DNA of 64,000 bases from Hyphomicrobium_A sp963817485 (GTDB taxonomy: Bacteria > Pseudomonadota > Alphaproteobacteria > Rhizobiales > Hyphomicrobiaceae): NCBI GenBank assembly GCA_963817485.1, contig CAWFOR010000013.1:124001-188000 (forward strand), written 5' to 3'. Shown piece after piece: positions 36,455-46,316 of the stretch. The notes below the pieces were generated by a model that was not told the origin of the DNA, made no database searches, and saw nothing but the letters and a program-made list of their open reading frames with translations. The translations under genes and the position numbers were made by a program. Within the stretch, counting starts at the first letter, position 1. Each line of letters begins with the position of its first letter.

Positions 36455-37586
36455 CTAATCCAGATCCGCGACCTCGACCGGACCGCCGCCCTTCATGCGC
36501 TGCGCCAGCGCGCTCTCGATGAACGGGTCGATCTCGCCGTCGAGCACGGCCGAAGGGTTCGTGCTCTGCGTGCCGGTACGCAGATCCTTCACGAGCTGGT
36601 AAGGCTGCAGCACATAGGAGCGGATCTGGTGGCCCCAGCCGATCTCCGTCTTGCTCGCGGCCTCGGCACTCGCCTTCTCCTCGCGCTTCTTGAGCTCCAG
36701 ATCGTAGAGGCGCGCTTTCAACATCGCCCACGCGATGGCGCGGTTCTTGATCTGCGAGCGCTCCTGCTGGCTCGCAACCGCGATGCCCGTCGGAAGGTGC
36801 GTGATGCGCACCGCGGAATCGGTCGTGTTGACGTGCTGGCCGCCCGCGCCCGAGGAGCGATAGGTGTCGACGCGGCACTCGCTCTCGTTGATCTGGATGT
36901 CGATGTCGTCGTCGACGACGGGGTACACCCATACCGAGGCAAAGCTCGTGTGCCGCCTTGCGTTGGCGTCGTAGGGCGAGATGCGCACCAGCCGGTGCAC
37001 GCCCGATTCCGTCTTGAGCCAGCCGTAGGCGTTCTCGCCCTTGATCTCGATCGTCGCCGACTTTAGGCCCGCCTCTTCGCCCGGGCTCTCCTCGATCAGG
37101 CTCACCTTGTAGCCGCGCTCCTCCGCCCAGCGCATGTACATGCGCGTCAGCATGGAGGCCCAGTCCTGGCTCTCGGTGCCGCCGGCGCCCGCATGCACCT
37201 CGACATAGCTGTCGTTGGCGTCGGCCTCGCCCGACAGCAGCGCCTCGACCGAACGCCGCTGCGCCTCCTCGTCGAGCTTCTTGAGCTGCGCCTCGCCCTC
37301 GGAAATGGAGGCGCGATCGTCCTCGGCCTCGCCGAGCTCGATCAGCGTGACGCTGTCATCGAGCTCGCGCTCGAGCTTCTTGTAGGTGTTGATCGAGCGC
37401 TCGAGCTGCTGGCGCTGGCGCATGACCTTCTGCGCCGCCTTGGGGTCATTCCAGAGCCTGGGATCCTCGGCTTTGTGGTTCAGCTCGGCGAGCCGGGCGT
37501 GCGCGGTGTCCCAGTCAAAGATGCCTCCGCAGGAGAACAAGAGCCTCCTTGATGGAATCGACGTGCTTTTGCGGTTCGGCGCGCAT
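36455..37586 (-). CDS. prfB: Peptide chain release factor 2, with programmed +1 frameshift
   Basis: RF2 reads UGA and UAA stop codons and hydrolyses peptidyl-tRNA. The gene starts at the ATG at 37586 (GAGG seven bases upstream), reads 23 codons (MRAEPQKHVDSIKEALVLLR...), meets an in-frame TGA at 37515-37517 and continues in the +1 frame from 37516 (DWDTAHARL...), giving 376 residues. GGQ (SSGAGGQHVNTTDSAVR) is intact; the stop-codon tripeptide reads SPY (RISPYDANARRHTSF) where E. coli has SPF. An open reading frame read without the frameshift would begin falsely at MFSCGG. Follows PBP1A by 91 bp. Confidence 0.95.
37514..37528 (-). promoter_or_regulatory. prfB: prfB autoregulatory frameshift site
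   Basis: Minus strand GGAGG-CAT-CTTTGAC. CTT followed by the in-frame TGA and C is the classical RF2 slip site, and the internal Shine-Dalgarno-like GGAGG three bases upstream is the stimulator. Low RF2 lets the ribosome pause at TGA and shift +1, so RF2 controls its own synthesis. Confidence 0.92.
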
Positions 37587-37677
37587 GGGATGGCCTCGAT
37601 GTTCGGAATCTGAGGCAGAGATATAGTGGCCGATAGCGCGGCTGTAAACGCGGCGGTGCCGCGTCAGCCCGCGCGTT

Positions 37678-40230
37678 TCACCACAGGCCGCCGCGCCCGG
37701 CGCCGAAGGTCGGACGGCGCGGCTGTTGTTGCTCGCCGTAGGGATCGTCGCCCGGCGGCGGCGCGCCGTCCTCGGGCGTGCCCGTGAATCCGATGACGGA
37801 ATAGGCGTCGTCGGGCTCCTCGCCGGGCTTGAACGCTTCCATGATGCTGGTGGGGTCGTCGGCGGCGGCGCGCAAGCCGGTGCGCAGGTTGACGCGCACG
37901 AGCTTGATGCCCGGCGGCACGCGGAACGGTGCCGGCGGCGTATCCGCGAGCGCCTCCTGCATGAAGGCGCCGAAGATCGGCGCGGCAACCTTGCCGCCCG
38001 TTTGGAACTTGCCCATCGGCGTCGGCGTGTCGTAGCCGACGAACACGCCGACCACGAGATCGGGCGAATAGCCGAGGAACCAGGCGTCCTTCTCCTCGTT
38101 GGTCGTGCCGGTCTTGCCGGCCAGCGGCCGCCCCACCGATTTCAGCACGGTCGCGGTGCCGCGCTGGATCACGCCCTCGAGGATCGACGTCATCTGGTAG
38201 GCGGTATGCGGGTCGATGATCTGGGGCCGGTCGTCGGAGATTTCGGGCTCCTCCTGGTTCTGCCAGGCATCGGCCTTGCAGCTCTCGCAGACGCGCTGGT
38301 CGTGGCGCCAGACGGTGTGGCCCCAGCGGTCCTGGATGCGGTCGATGAGCGTCGCCTTCACCTGCTTGCCGCCATTCGCCAGCATGGAATAGCCGGTTGC
38401 GAGCCGCATGAGCGTCGTCTCGCCGGCACCGAGCGACATGGACAGCACGGGCAGCAGATCGTCGTAGATGCCGAAGCGCTTGGCGTAGTCGATGATGATC
38501 GGCATGCCAAGGTCCTGCGCAAGCCGCACCGTCATCTGGTTGCGCGAGTGCTCGACGCCGAAGCGCAAGGTCGAGGGGCCCGCGGAGTTCTCCTTCTCGT
38601 AGTTCTCCGGCTTCCAGATGTCCTGGTTCGGCCCCTGCTCGATCTCGATGGGGGCATCGAGCACGATCGACGTCGGCTTGTAGCCGTTGTCGATCGCGGC
38701 CGAATAGACGAACGGCTTGAACGAGGAGCCGGGCTGGCGCTTGGCCTGGATGGCGCGGTCGAACTCGCTCATGGCGAAGGAAAAGCCGCCGACGTCGGCA
38801 AAGACGCGGCCCGTGTTCGGATCCATCGCGACGATAGCGCCGCCGACCTCGGGGATCTGCATCAGCGACCAGGTGCCGCCGAGGTCCTTGGGGTCTTTCG
38901 GCGCAACGTAGATCACGTCGCCGAGCGACAGCACGTCGCCGACCGTCTTCAAGGGCCCCTTTTTGGCAGCCGACTTTGCCCATTTCAACTCGTCGAAGCC
39001 GATCTCGACCGCCTCGCGCTTGTCGACGAGCGAGCCGTCCTGCTGCTTCTCGGGCCGCAGGCCGACGGTCGCCTTGGTCGGCTCGATCTTCAACACGATG
39101 CCGAGCCGCCAGGGCTGGATGTCGCCGGGGCTTTCGACCTTGTTGAGGGCCGCGCCCCAGTCGCCGTTGATGTCGATCTTGGCGACCGGTCCGCGCCAGC
39201 CCTTCTGGCGGTCGAAGTCAACGAGGCCGTCGATCAGCACGCGGCGCGCGATCTGCTGCAGCTTCGGGTCGAGCGTGGTGCGCACGGAAAGGCCGCCGCT
39301 ATAGAGCTTGTCCTCGCCGTAGGTCGACAGCAGCGTGCGCCGCACCTCCTCGGCGAAATACTCCGCGGCGAAGATGTGTGCGCCCGTCGGGCGGATGTTG
39401 ATGCCGAGCGGCTTCTTCTTGGCGGCCTCGGCCTCGGCCGCCGTGATGTAGCCGTTCTCGACCATCTGGCCGATGATCCAGTTGCGCCGCGCGATCGCGG
39501 CCTTGGTCTGGCGGAACGGATGGTAGTTGTTGGGGCCCTTCGGCAGCGCGGCAAGGTAGGCGACCTCCTCGACGGTGAGGTCGGACAGCTCCTTGTTGAA
39601 ATAGTTCATGGCCGCGGCCGCGACGCCGTAGGCGCCCATGCCGAGATAAATCTCGTTCAGGTAGAGCTCGAGGATGCGGTCCTTCGAGTAGGCGCGCTCG
39701 ATGCGGATGGCGAGGATCGCCTCCTTGACCTTGCGCTCAATCGTGCGGTCGCTGGAAAGCAGGAAGTTCTTCGCAACCTGCTGGGTGATGGTGGAGGCGC
39801 CTTCGGTGCGCTTGGTGCGACCCTCGATCTTCGACTCGACCGCCTTGAAGACGGCACGTGCGATGCCCTGGAAGTCGACGCCGCCGTGCTCGTAGAAGCG
39901 GCGGTCCTCGGCCGAGAGGAACGCGGCGATCACACGCTTCGGAATCGTGTTGATGGGCACGAAGATGCGCCGCTCGCGCGCGTACTCGGAGATGAGCGCT
40001 CCGTCCTGCGCGTGAATACGCGTCATCACCGGCGGCTCGTACTTGGCGAGGCTCTCGTAGCCGGGGAGGTCCTTCGACACCTTCCACAGAAGGAAACCGG
40101 CAGCGGCCGAGACGGCGAGGAAACCGACGACGAGCGCCCCAAACCCGAAGCCCAAGAAGCTCAAGAGAAGGCTCCGGCGCCGCCTGCGCTTGCGCGTGGG
40201 CGGTTGGGAAGGCTGGTTATAGACGTGCAT
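37678..40230 (-). CDS. mrcA: Penicillin-binding protein 1A (class A)
   Basis: 850 residues. A short basic cytoplasmic tail (RKRRRRRS) and membrane helix (about 22-48) precede a glycosyltransferase domain with EDRRFYEHGGVD (catalytic Glu108) and a transpeptidase domain with SSFK (502-505), SRN (562-564) and KTGT (706-709). An OB-like insert between about 350 and 455 is typical of PBP1A. Polymerises and crosslinks peptidoglycan in the periplasm. Pro/Gly-rich C-terminus. Lies between an amidase gene and prfB, a conserved alphaproteobacterial order. Confidence 0.96.
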   Translation of the reverse strand: MHVYNQPSQPPTRKRRRRRSLLLSFLGFGFGALVVGFLAVSAAAGFLLWKVSKDLPGYESLAKYEPPVMTRIHAQDGALISEYARERRIFVPINTIPKRVIAAFLSAEDRRFYEHGGVDFQGIARAVFKAVESKIEGRTKRTEGASTITQQVAKNFLLSSDRTIERKVKEAILAIRIERAYSKDRILELYLNEIYLGMGAYGVAAAAMNYFNKELSDLTVEEVAYLAALPKGPNNYHPFRQTKAAIARRNWIIGQMVENGYITAAEAEAAKKKPLGINIRPTGAHIFAAEYFAEEVRRTLLSTYGEDKLYSGGLSVRTTLDPKLQQIARRVLIDGLVDFDRQKGWRGPVAKIDINGDWGAALNKVESPGDIQPWRLGIVLKIEPTKATVGLRPEKQQDGSLVDKREAVEIGFDELKWAKSAAKKGPLKTVGDVLSLGDVIYVAPKDPKDLGGTWSLMQIPEVGGAIVAMDPNTGRVFADVGGFSFAMSEFDRAIQAKRQPGSSFKPFVYSAAIDNGYKPTSIVLDAPIEIEQGPNQDIWKPENYEKENSAGPSTLRFGVEHSRNQMTVRLAQDLGMPIIIDYAKRFGIYDDLLPVLSMSLGAGETTLMRLATGYSMLANGGKQVKATLIDRIQDRWGHTVWRHDQRVCESCKADAWQNQEEPEISDDRPQIIDPHTAYQMTSILEGVIQRGTATVLKSVGRPLAGKTGTTNEEKDAWFLGYSPDLVVGVFVGYDTPTPMGKFQTGGKVAAPIFGAFMQEALADTPPAPFRVPPGIKLVRVNLRTGLRAAADDPTSIMEAFKPGEEPDDAYSVIGFTGTPEDGAPPPGDDPYGEQQQPRRPTFGAGRGGLW

Positions 40231-40407
40231 CAGCCTCTATTCCGTTGATCGGGCGCGTGTTTGGGCATTTCTGGACTGGCTTGGTAATGCAGCTTCGCAA
40301 TGCAAAAAAGGCACCGCCGCGACGCAGTGCACCTTAACACGGATTGTGGCATCAAGTCGTCGCTTGCCGACGCTTTAGATAACGGTTCGTGGCGCTTGGC
40401 CGCATGC

Positions 40408-41775
40408 CTAACGCGTCCCGGCGGTCCTTTTGCCGAAATAGGCATCAACCGCGCCGGAAATCGAGGTCGCAACACGGTCCTGCCACGCGGGGGAGTTGAG
40501 CAGCTTCTCGTCCTCGGCATGGCTCATGTAGCCGAGCTCGATCAGAACCGACGGCGTGTCGGCCTGCCGCAGCACCTTGAATGCGGCCGACCGTTGGGGA
40601 TCGCGCGAGAGCGAGACCGTCTTGGTCATCTTCTTCACCAACGTGTTGGAGAAGTCGGCCGAGAAGTTGGCGGTCTCGCGCTTGAGCAGGTCGATCAGGA
40701 TGTTGCGCACCTGCCCCTCCCGCTCGAAGTTCGCGGTGGTGAGCCCCGCGATCGCGTCGGAATTGTTCTCCTTCTCGGCCATGAGGCGCGCTTCCTCGTC
40801 GGAGGCCCGCTCCGACAACGTGTAGACGGTCGCTCCGCGCACGGTGTCGGCGTTCTGGGCGATGGAATCGGCGTGCAGCGAGATGAACAGGTCAGCGGCG
40901 AGCTTCCGGGAGCGCCGGACCCGGCCGTCGAGTGAGATGAACACGTCGCGGGTACGCGTCATATAGACGTCGTAGCGGCCGCCTTGAGAGAGGCGATCCT
41001 TGAGCCGCTGCGCCACGGCCAGCACGACCGTCTTCTCGGAGAGACCGTCGGAGCTCATGGCGCCCGGGTCGATGCCGCCGTGCCCAGGATCGATGAGGAT
41101 CACGGGCTTTGCCCGGTTCTTCGGCTTCTCGGCGTGCTCCTCGTAGATCTCGGGCTTTAGCGGCGGCCCTTGCGGGGCGCGCTCACCAGTTCCGGCGCCG
41201 AAGGCCGCAGCCGTGGTCGGCGTGAGCTCGACCGCGAGGCGCACGGTCCGGTCCTTGCCCGCAGACATCGCAGCCTTGGCGATCAGCACCGGCTTCGTCG
41301 TGTCCATGACGATGCGCGCCTTGCCCTCGGCGAGGAGGCCGTAGCGGAACGCCGAGACGAGGCCTTTGCCATCCTGGCCGGCGCCCTTCGGCAGGCGAAA
41401 CACGACATCGGGCAGGTCGATGACGACACGATAGGGATCGGCGAGCGTGAACACCTCGGCCTTCACCCCGGAGGACAAATCGAGGAGGAAGGTCGTCGCT
41501 GCCTCGCTGCCGGTGAGCTCGGCGTGGGTCGCGCTGACGCCGCCGCCTTTCTCGGGCTTTGGCTGGGGCTTTGGCGCGTCGGAGCCGGCCCGGTGCTTCT
41601 CGACGATGGTCGTTGCCGAGGGCGGAGGCACGCTCTGGGCGATGGCAGTCGGGTTACCGGGCTTCGCGACGGTCTCGGCGGCGGGGGCGCATGGGGCACC
41701 AAAGACCGCCGACAGCCCTAGGACGGCCGCCGCGATCCGTGCTCCACCTCCCAGCGGCCCCCCTCTCAGCGGCAT
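40408..41775 (-). CDS. N-acetylmuramoyl-L-alanine amidase with AMIN domain
   Basis: About 455 residues from the ATG at 41775. Signal region GGGARIAAAVLGLSAVFG, an AMIN domain (about 85-200) for cell-wall or septal targeting, then amidase_3 with the zinc motifs ILIDPGHGGIDPGAM, DLFISLHADSI and SVLIELGYMSHAEDE (catalytic Glu). Cleaves peptide stems from glycan strands in cell separation. Upstream of PBP1A on the same strand (177 bp) and divergent from rne. Confidence 0.93.
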   Translation of the reverse strand: MPLRGGPLGGGARIAAAVLGLSAVFGAPCAPAAETVAKPGNPTAIAQSVPPPSATTIVEKHRAGSDAPKPQPKPEKGGGVSATHAELTGSEAATTFLLDLSSGVKAEVFTLADPYRVVIDLPDVVFRLPKGAGQDGKGLVSAFRYGLLAEGKARIVMDTTKPVLIAKAAMSAGKDRTVRLAVELTPTTAAAFGAGTGERAPQGPPLKPEIYEEHAEKPKNRAKPVILIDPGHGGIDPGAMSSDGLSEKTVVLAVAQRLKDRLSQGGRYDVYMTRTRDVFISLDGRVRRSRKLAADLFISLHADSIAQNADTVRGATVYTLSERASDEEARLMAEKENNSDAIAGLTTANFEREGQVRNILIDLLKRETANFSADFSNTLVKKMTKTVSLSRDPQRSAAFKVLRQADTPSVLIELGYMSHAEDEKLLNSPAWQDRVATSISGAVDAYFGKRTAGTR

Positions 41776-42588
41776 AAGTTGCCGATGCCCCCTTCGCCCG
41801 CCTGCCCCTGCCACAATTGAACCCGGCGAATTTAACGGTTTCTTGGCCTCATTACCTTCAAATTGCCTCTAAATTACTGTCTGATAGCAACGTGTTGGCC
41901 GGTCGCTTAGGCATTGTCGCGCTTATATCACGCTTGCCAGGCTACCGGCGAACCCGTAGTTATCTGATTTGATGCTGCTGGATGCCCCCCTCGGCGGGAT
42001 TTAAGTGTGCGCCGCGCAAAGTCTAAGGATGTGAGGCCTTCCGCCTCTCCCCCTCAAAGCGCCGGATCGCCGCTCCCAAGGACGGACCAGGGCCCCTGCA
42101 CATCGAGGAATTAAGCGGTTGTCGTGTGCTGTCTCGCTGAGATCTTCTTTAAGATCCAAGCTTTTGGCCCGGCTCCCCGCTTGAAACTCTGGCCATCAGA
42201 GGTAGCCGCGCTTCCCATCGTTCGCCCAAGAAAGGACGGCACGCTGAGCGGGGGCACTAGCCCCGACGCTCACGCCAGGTGAGAAGCAAAAACTCGGGGC
42301 CGCATCTTCGGCGGTGCCCAGAAGCAATTGAAAGTCGTTGCGAATGAACGCCTTGAGCACGACCCGTCTGGATGCCCCTGCGCGCGACATACAGCGCCGC
42401 GGAGCTCGCCCGGCCGTTTCCGGGACCAGGCAGGCGCGTGCTGCAGCCACCACCCCACACATCAACTCTTCACATCAAACAAAAACGCGCGCCCGAAACC
42501 GGCGTCTCGCCCGCCCAGGCCATCTCCTGTTCGGCTTTGTGGCCTCGAGCGGCAGCCCGCATCGCCGGCGCGCGAAGGATCGGCAAAC
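41776..42588. other. Long leader/intergenic region between the amidase gene and rne
   Basis: 813 bp without a convincing gene. It has several short GC hairpins, such as GGGGC-ACTA-GCCCC near 42254-42266 and GAGGC-CTTCC-GCCTC near 42033. In other bacteria a long rne 5' UTR mediates RNase E autoregulation, so much of this may be transcribed leader. A TATA-like TTATAT near 41923 could be a -10 box, but no -35 fits. Confidence 0.45.
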
Positions 42589-45501
42589 ATGTCCAACAAC
42601 AAGATGCTTATCGATGCCACGCACCCGGAGGAAACCCGGGTCGTGGTGCTGCGCGGAGGCCGGGTAGAGGAGTTCGATTTCGAATCCGCCGCCCGCAAAT
42701 TGCTGCGCGGCAATATCTACCTCGCAAAGGTGACGCGCGTTGAGCCGTCGCTGCAGGCTGCCTTCGTCGAGTACGGCGGCAACCGGCACGGCTTCCTCGC
42801 CTTCAACGAAATCCACCCCGACTACTACCAGATCCCGGTTGCGGATCGCCAAGCCCTCATCGAGGAGGAGGCGGCCGCGGAAGCCGAGGAGGAGGCGGCC
42901 GTCGACGCGCATGCGGAAGCGCTCGCGGCCCGGCGCGCCAACCGCTCCGAGGAGGAGGACGACGCCGGCGAGAGCGAGACGCTCGAGCCGATCGAGCCCG
43001 AGACCCACGAGGAAAACGAAGGCTCCGACCACCGCCACCATCACCACACGATTGAAGCCTCCGGTCCTGAAGACGATCGCATCTCCGAGCCCGTGAGCGC
43101 GACGCCGCTCGCGGAAAGCCTCGCTGCCAACGAGAACCTGGCCGACAACGGTGACCTGGAAACCGCCGACGAGACGCCGCAAGGCGTCTCCGGCGAAACC
43201 GGCCCGAACGGCGAGAGCGAAGGCGGCGTGCACGAGGTCGAGACGACCAGCGCACCCACGGAGGTCGAGCGCGTCGAGCAGGTCGGCTCGGCGGAAGACG
43301 CCATGGAGGAGCTGCGCGTGCGCCCGCGGCGGCGCCAGCGCAGCTACAAGATCCAGGAGGTCATCAAGCGGCGCCAGGTGATCCTGGTGCAGGTCGTGAA
43401 GGAGGAGCGCGGCAACAAGGGCGCGGCTCTGACGACCTACCTTTCGCTTGCCGGCCGCTACACAGTTTTGATGCCGAACACCGCGCGCGGCGGCGGCATC
43501 TCCCGCAAGATCACTCAGCCGCAAGACCGCAAGCGCCTCAAGGCCATCGCGGCCGAGCTCGAGGTGCCGGAGGGCATGGGGCTCATTATCCGCACGGCGG
43601 GCGCTGCGCGGACGAAGCAGGAGATCAAACGCGACTTCGAATATTTGCTGCGGCTGTGGGAGAGCGTGCGCGATCTGACGCTACGCAGCCAGGCGCCGAG
43701 CCTCGTCTACGAGGAAGGCAACCTCATCAAGCGCTCGATCCGCGACCTCTATAACAAGGATGTGGACGAGGTCATCGTCGCCGGCGACGAGGCACACCGC
43801 GAGGCGAAGGACTTCATGCGCATGCTCATGCCGAGCCATGCCAAGAACGTGACCCTCTACGCCGAGCCCGAGCCGCTGTTCACCCGCTTCCAGATCGAGC
43901 GGCAGCTCAACGCCATGTTCAGCCCGTACGTCACGCTGCGCTCGGGCGGCTATCTCGTCATCAACCAGACGGAAGCGCTCGTCGCCATCGACGTGAACTC
44001 CGGCAAGGCGACGCGCGAGTTCTCCATCGAGGAGACGGCACTTCACACCAACGCCGAAGCGGCCGACGAGATCGCCCGCCAGTTGAAGCTGCGCGACCTC
44101 GCCGGCCTCATCGTCATCGACTTCATCGATATGGAGGAAAAGCGCAACAATCGGACGGTCGAGCGACGCTTGAAGGAGGCGTTGCGCTTCGACCGCGCAC
44201 GCATTCAGGTCGGACGCATTAGCCACTTCGGGTTGCTCGAGATGTCGCGCCAGCGCCTGCGCACCGGTGTGCTCGAAGGCTCGACCTCGCAGTGCCCGCA
44301 CTGCCAGGGCACCGGCATCATCCGCTCGACAGAGTCGGTGGCGCTCGCGGTGCTGCGCGGGCTCGAGGATGCGATCACGGCAGGCGCGCGCACGCCGCTC
44401 GTCGCCACCACGACGCCGTCAGTGGCGCTCTACATCCTCAACAACAAGCGCCCGTTCATCAACGACATGGAGACCCGACACGGGCTCCCCATCAGCGTCA
44501 CCGGCAGCGACAAGCTCGCGGGCGCTAACTTCACCATCGAGAAGGGTGCAGCGCCCGCACAGCCGACGCGCCGCCCCGACCGCGGTGCGGTCAATATGGA
44601 GTGGGGTTTCGAGGACGAGGGTGAGGCCGTCGTCGAGGCCGAGGTCGACGAGGCGCCCTCGCGCGCCGGCTCCATGATCGAGGAGGTTGGCGACGACGAG
44701 CGCGAGGAGCGCGACACACGCTCCGGCCGTGGAGAGCGCAGCGAACGGGGTGGCTCCGACGAGCAGCGCCGGCGTGGACGTCGCCGTCGCCGCGGTGGTG
44801 GGGGCGGTGGCGGTGGACGCCGCGACGAGAGCCGCGAGGGCTCACGTGGCGGTGCTGAGTTACGTACAGGCGGCGAACAGCCTTACGAGGCAGGCGAGGC
44901 CCCCGACCGAGGCGAGCCGCGCGAGACGGCGGAAGCATCTCCCGAACGGGCAGGCGAAGGCGAAGGTGGACAGCCGCGCGGCGAAGAGCGCGGAGGCCGC
45001 AGCCGTCGGCGTGGACGCCGCGGCGGCCGGCGCGGTCGCGATCGGCAGCCACGGAACGGCGGCAACGGCCACGACGGCGCGGGCGAGCATGGCGGCGAGG
45101 CCTACGCTCACGCCGGCGGCGAGCAGCCCTTCGAGGGCGCGCCTTCGGTAGAGCCCCGCGCGCCGCAGGCCGAGTCACGATCCAGGCCAGAGAGGTCGCA
45201 TGAGCGCTCCCACGAACGGACACGTGAGTGGACGCCTGAGCGCTCGCCAGAGCGGCCGCAGACGGTAGCTGAGGCCGAGCCGAGCCAGCCGCCACCGCGT
45301 CACAGCGAGCCTTCCGAAGCGGCGGCCGGCGAGCCAGTCGCGGAGAAGCGCACGCGCCATCGCGGCAGCTCGAGTGAGCCGCGGATCGAGCGCATCGTCG
45401 TCGGACAAGCCAACGATGACGCAGGAAGCGGCGCGGCACCGGCGGAGCCGTCTGCGCCCGCGCGCAAGGGCTGGTGGCAACGGCGCCTCGGCGGCGAGTG
45501 A
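42589..45501 (+). CDS. rne: Ribonuclease E
   Basis: 970 residues from the ATG at 42589 (GAAGGA upstream). Endonuclease of the RNA degradosome that processes rRNA and mRNA. Starts MSNNKMLIDATHPEETRVVV, then an S1 domain interrupted by a strongly acidic insert of about 150 residues (EEEAAAEAEEEA ... HRHHHH ...), the RNase-H/DNase I-like catalytic core (LVAIDVNSGKATREFSIEET; IVIDFIDME) and the zinc link CPHCQGTG. The C-terminal third is disordered, Arg/Gly/Glu-rich, and probably binds RNA and partner proteins. Ended by a strong terminator. Confidence 0.95.
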   Translation: MSNNKMLIDATHPEETRVVVLRGGRVEEFDFESAARKLLRGNIYLAKVTRVEPSLQAAFVEYGGNRHGFLAFNEIHPDYYQIPVADRQALIEEEAAAEAEEEAAVDAHAEALAARRANRSEEEDDAGESETLEPIEPETHEENEGSDHRHHHHTIEASGPEDDRISEPVSATPLAESLAANENLADNGDLETADETPQGVSGETGPNGESEGGVHEVETTSAPTEVERVEQVGSAEDAMEELRVRPRRRQRSYKIQEVIKRRQVILVQVVKEERGNKGAALTTYLSLAGRYTVLMPNTARGGGISRKITQPQDRKRLKAIAAELEVPEGMGLIIRTAGAARTKQEIKRDFEYLLRLWESVRDLTLRSQAPSLVYEEGNLIKRSIRDLYNKDVDEVIVAGDEAHREAKDFMRMLMPSHAKNVTLYAEPEPLFTRFQIERQLNAMFSPYVTLRSGGYLVINQTEALVAIDVNSGKATREFSIEETALHTNAEAADEIARQLKLRDLAGLIVIDFIDMEEKRNNRTVERRLKEALRFDRARIQVGRISHFGLLEMSRQRLRTGVLEGSTSQCPHCQGTGIIRSTESVALAVLRGLEDAITAGARTPLVATTTPSVALYILNNKRPFINDMETRHGLPISVTGSDKLAGANFTIEKGAAPAQPTRRPDRGAVNMEWGFEDEGEAVVEAEVDEAPSRAGSMIEEVGDDEREERDTRSGRGERSERGGSDEQRRRGRRRRRGGGGGGGGRRDESREGSRGGAELRTGGEQPYEAGEAPDRGEPRETAEASPERAGEGEGGQPRGEERGGRSRRRGRRGGRRGRDRQPRNGGNGHDGAGEHGGEAYAHAGGEQPFEGAPSVEPRAPQAESRSRPERSHERSHERTREWTPERSPERPQTVAEAEPSQPPPRHSEPSEAAAGEPVAEKRTRHRGSSSEPRIERIVVGQANDDAGSGAAPAEPSAPARKGWWQRRLGGE

Positions 45502-45535
45502 CTTAGCCGTCCCGCACAACGATCACCTGTCAAAA

Positions 45536-45570
45536 CGAAAGGGCCGGAGCACCGCTCCGGCCCCTTTTCG
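45536..45570 (+). terminator. Intrinsic terminator of rne
   Basis: GGGCCGGAG, loop CACCG, CTCCGGCCC then CTTTT, with flanking CGAAA/TTTTCG able to extend the stem. Confidence 0.88.
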
Positions 45571-45604
45571 TCGGTGGCTCGTGCCGACGAAGTAGACTCA
45601 ACCG

Positions 45605-46189
45605 TCAGTGCCAGTCGCGACCGCCGTCGCGGCCACCGCGGCCCATGGCCCAGCGGTGTCCGAAGTGGCCGCGGCCGTCCTGGCCGAAGTGTCCGAGCAC
45701 CTGCGAGGCGACGGCCTTCTGCTCATCCGACAGCGACGCGTAGAACGGTTTCAGGACCTCGGCGTACTCCTTGGCCTTCTGCGCCCGCTCGGTGATCTTG
45801 GCGGCAGCCTCGGTCAGACGCTGGCTGCGCTTCTCGATGCGCTCGGGCAGAGAGACCTGCTGATGCTCGTGCTTGCCTTTCTCGGCGCGGAATTGCTCGC
45901 GCTTGGCAGCCCAAGCCTCGCGCGCCTTGCGGCGGTCGGCGAAGCCGGCGCGGATCTTCTCCTCGACGGGGGCAAAGAGCTTTTCCTGGTCTGGTGACAG
46001 CTTGAGCGCCGCCTTGGCCATCGCGATGCGGCCGTCCTCGAGACGGGCGAGCGTCTCGGGCGAGGGCCCGCGCTTCACGTCGCTCTGCTCGGACTTCTGG
46101 TCGCTCGGGTCGGGATCGGCCAGGACGATCGTGGCCGGGACGGTCGCGGCCAGGAGCGTGATGGCAAGGGCACGTGACAACTTCTTCAT
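45605..46189 (-). CDS. Spy/CpxP-like periplasmic protein (LTXXQ motif family)
   Basis: 194 residues: signal peptide MKKLSRALAITLLAATVPAT with cleavage after VLA, then helices rich in charged residues (LKLSPDQEKLFAPVEEKIRA; LKPFYASLSDEQKAVASQVL). LSPDQ and LSDEQ are the two LTXXQ-type motifs. The C-terminus is Gly/His/Arg-rich (GHFGQDGRGHFGHRW). Relatives are ATP-independent periplasmic chaperones or metal-stress proteins. AGGAGA lies eight bases before the ATG. Convergent with rne. Confidence 0.87.
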   Translation of the reverse strand: MKKLSRALAITLLAATVPATIVLADPDPSDQKSEQSDVKRGPSPETLARLEDGRIAMAKAALKLSPDQEKLFAPVEEKIRAGFADRRKAREAWAAKREQFRAEKGKHEHQQVSLPERIEKRSQRLTEAAAKITERAQKAKEYAEVLKPFYASLSDEQKAVASQVLGHFGQDGRGHFGHRWAMGRGGRDGGRDWH

Positions 46190-46316
46190 GATTGTCTCCT
46201 GATTAACTCTAGGCAGCCGCTAAGGGAATGCGACGCTGCTGGGTGGGAAAACGCGTCTCCCCCGTGCAATCCGTCGTCGGGCATCGCAAACGATGTTTCG
46301 GGGCGGTTCGGCGACC

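Noticed and set aside
37726..40248. 840-codon + strand ORF opposite PBP1A
   Set aside because: Antisense shadow of a well-supported gene; composition follows reversed codons and no motifs are visible.
42196..42465. Minus-strand ORFs in the rne leader
   Set aside because: No ribosome sites, biased composition, and no resemblance to known proteins; several frames are open simply because the region is GC-rich.
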